6,207 nucleotides of DNA from CAZDDW01 sp964480695 (GTDB taxonomy: Bacteria > Patescibacteriota > Patescibacteriia > UBA9934 > CAZDDW01): assembly GCA_964480695.1 (NCBI GenBank), contig CAYZPO010000061.1:1-6207 (forward strand), given 5' to 3'. Under the pieces are notes generated by a model. It was not told where the DNA came from and searched no databases. It saw nothing but the letters and a program-made list of their open reading frames with translations. Position numbers and translations under genes: made by a program. Below, piece after piece: positions 6,122 to 6,207 of the stretch; position 1 is the stretch's first letter, and each line of letters begins with the position of its first letter.

Positions 6122-6207
6122 ATGTCCCAAGATAATCTGATCAAGCTCGAGTGCACCGAATGTAAGAGGATCGGTTACCAGAGTTTCAAAAACAAAAAGA
6201 CGTTGAA
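6122..6207 (+). CDS. rpmG: Ribosomal protein bL33, 5' part (cut by window end)
   Basis: ATG 6122 opens 28 complete codons plus two bases, beginning MSQDNLIKLECTECK and continuing RIGYQSFKNKKTL. The sequence matches the N-terminal half of bL33, a small protein of the 50S subunit near the E site. C11 and C14 form the first half of a four-cysteine zinc ribbon, so this is the zinc-binding (C+) form; the second pair would lie outside the window. It follows three tRNA genes, a neighbourhood that in many bacteria leads to secE and nusG. No Shine-Dalgarno sequence precedes it (tattttccacactt), and if the TTTAAT at 6103 is the -10 box, the leader would be only a few bases long. Confidence 0.9.
   Translation, partial: MSQDNLIKLECTECKRIGYQSFKNKKTL

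Overview
The window is a compact, almost fully coding stretch read entirely on the + strand. It looks like a Patescibacteria (CPR)-type bacterium. The reasons are gene spacings of 11 nt or less, or overlaps, across six consecutive genes; no clear Shine-Dalgarno sequence before any start; moderate GC; and a single-chain class II glycyl-tRNA synthetase beside frr, an M16 peptidase and tpiA. This assignment rests on overall resemblance, not on a marker phylogeny. TGA is used as a normal stop (M16 and tpiA genes), so the UGA=Gly code of SR1/Gracilibacteria does not apply.

Layout. Positions 1-392 hold the 3' end of a BNR/Asp-box beta-propeller gene. From 404 to 5729 runs one apparent operon: frr (ribosome recycling factor), glyS (glycyl-tRNA synthetase), a four-helix membrane protein, an M16 zinc peptidase, tpiA (triosephosphate isomerase) and a membrane-anchored TPR protein. 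The M16/tpiA and tpiA/TPR joints are 4-nt ATGA overlaps, frr/glyS and membrane gene/M16 are 1 nt apart, and the membrane gene overlaps the end of glyS by 11 nt. After a short promoter-bearing gap come three tRNA genes with encoded CCA ends, Thr(GGT), Tyr(GTA) and Thr(TGT). An AT-rich 126-nt spacer with inverted repeats follows, then the start of rpmG (ribosomal protein bL33), cut by the window end.

Function. frr, glyS, the tRNAs and rpmG all serve translation; tpiA serves central carbon metabolism. The M16 peptidase, membrane protein, TPR protein and beta-propeller are likely envelope or membrane-associated, with no defined pathway.

The most interesting point is the glyS/membrane-gene junction. 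The synthetase stops about 25-30 residues short of the usual C-terminus, exactly where a gene with a very different isoleucine codon preference begins. This looks like acquisition of a foreign gene that replaced the tail of an essential enzyme. Other points are a non-canonical TPI loop 6, a tRNA-Thr/Tyr/Thr-rpmG cluster resembling the classical tRNA-tuf-rpmG-secE region, and the AT-rich repeat-like spacer. I found no defence system, CRISPR array, transposase or phage gene.
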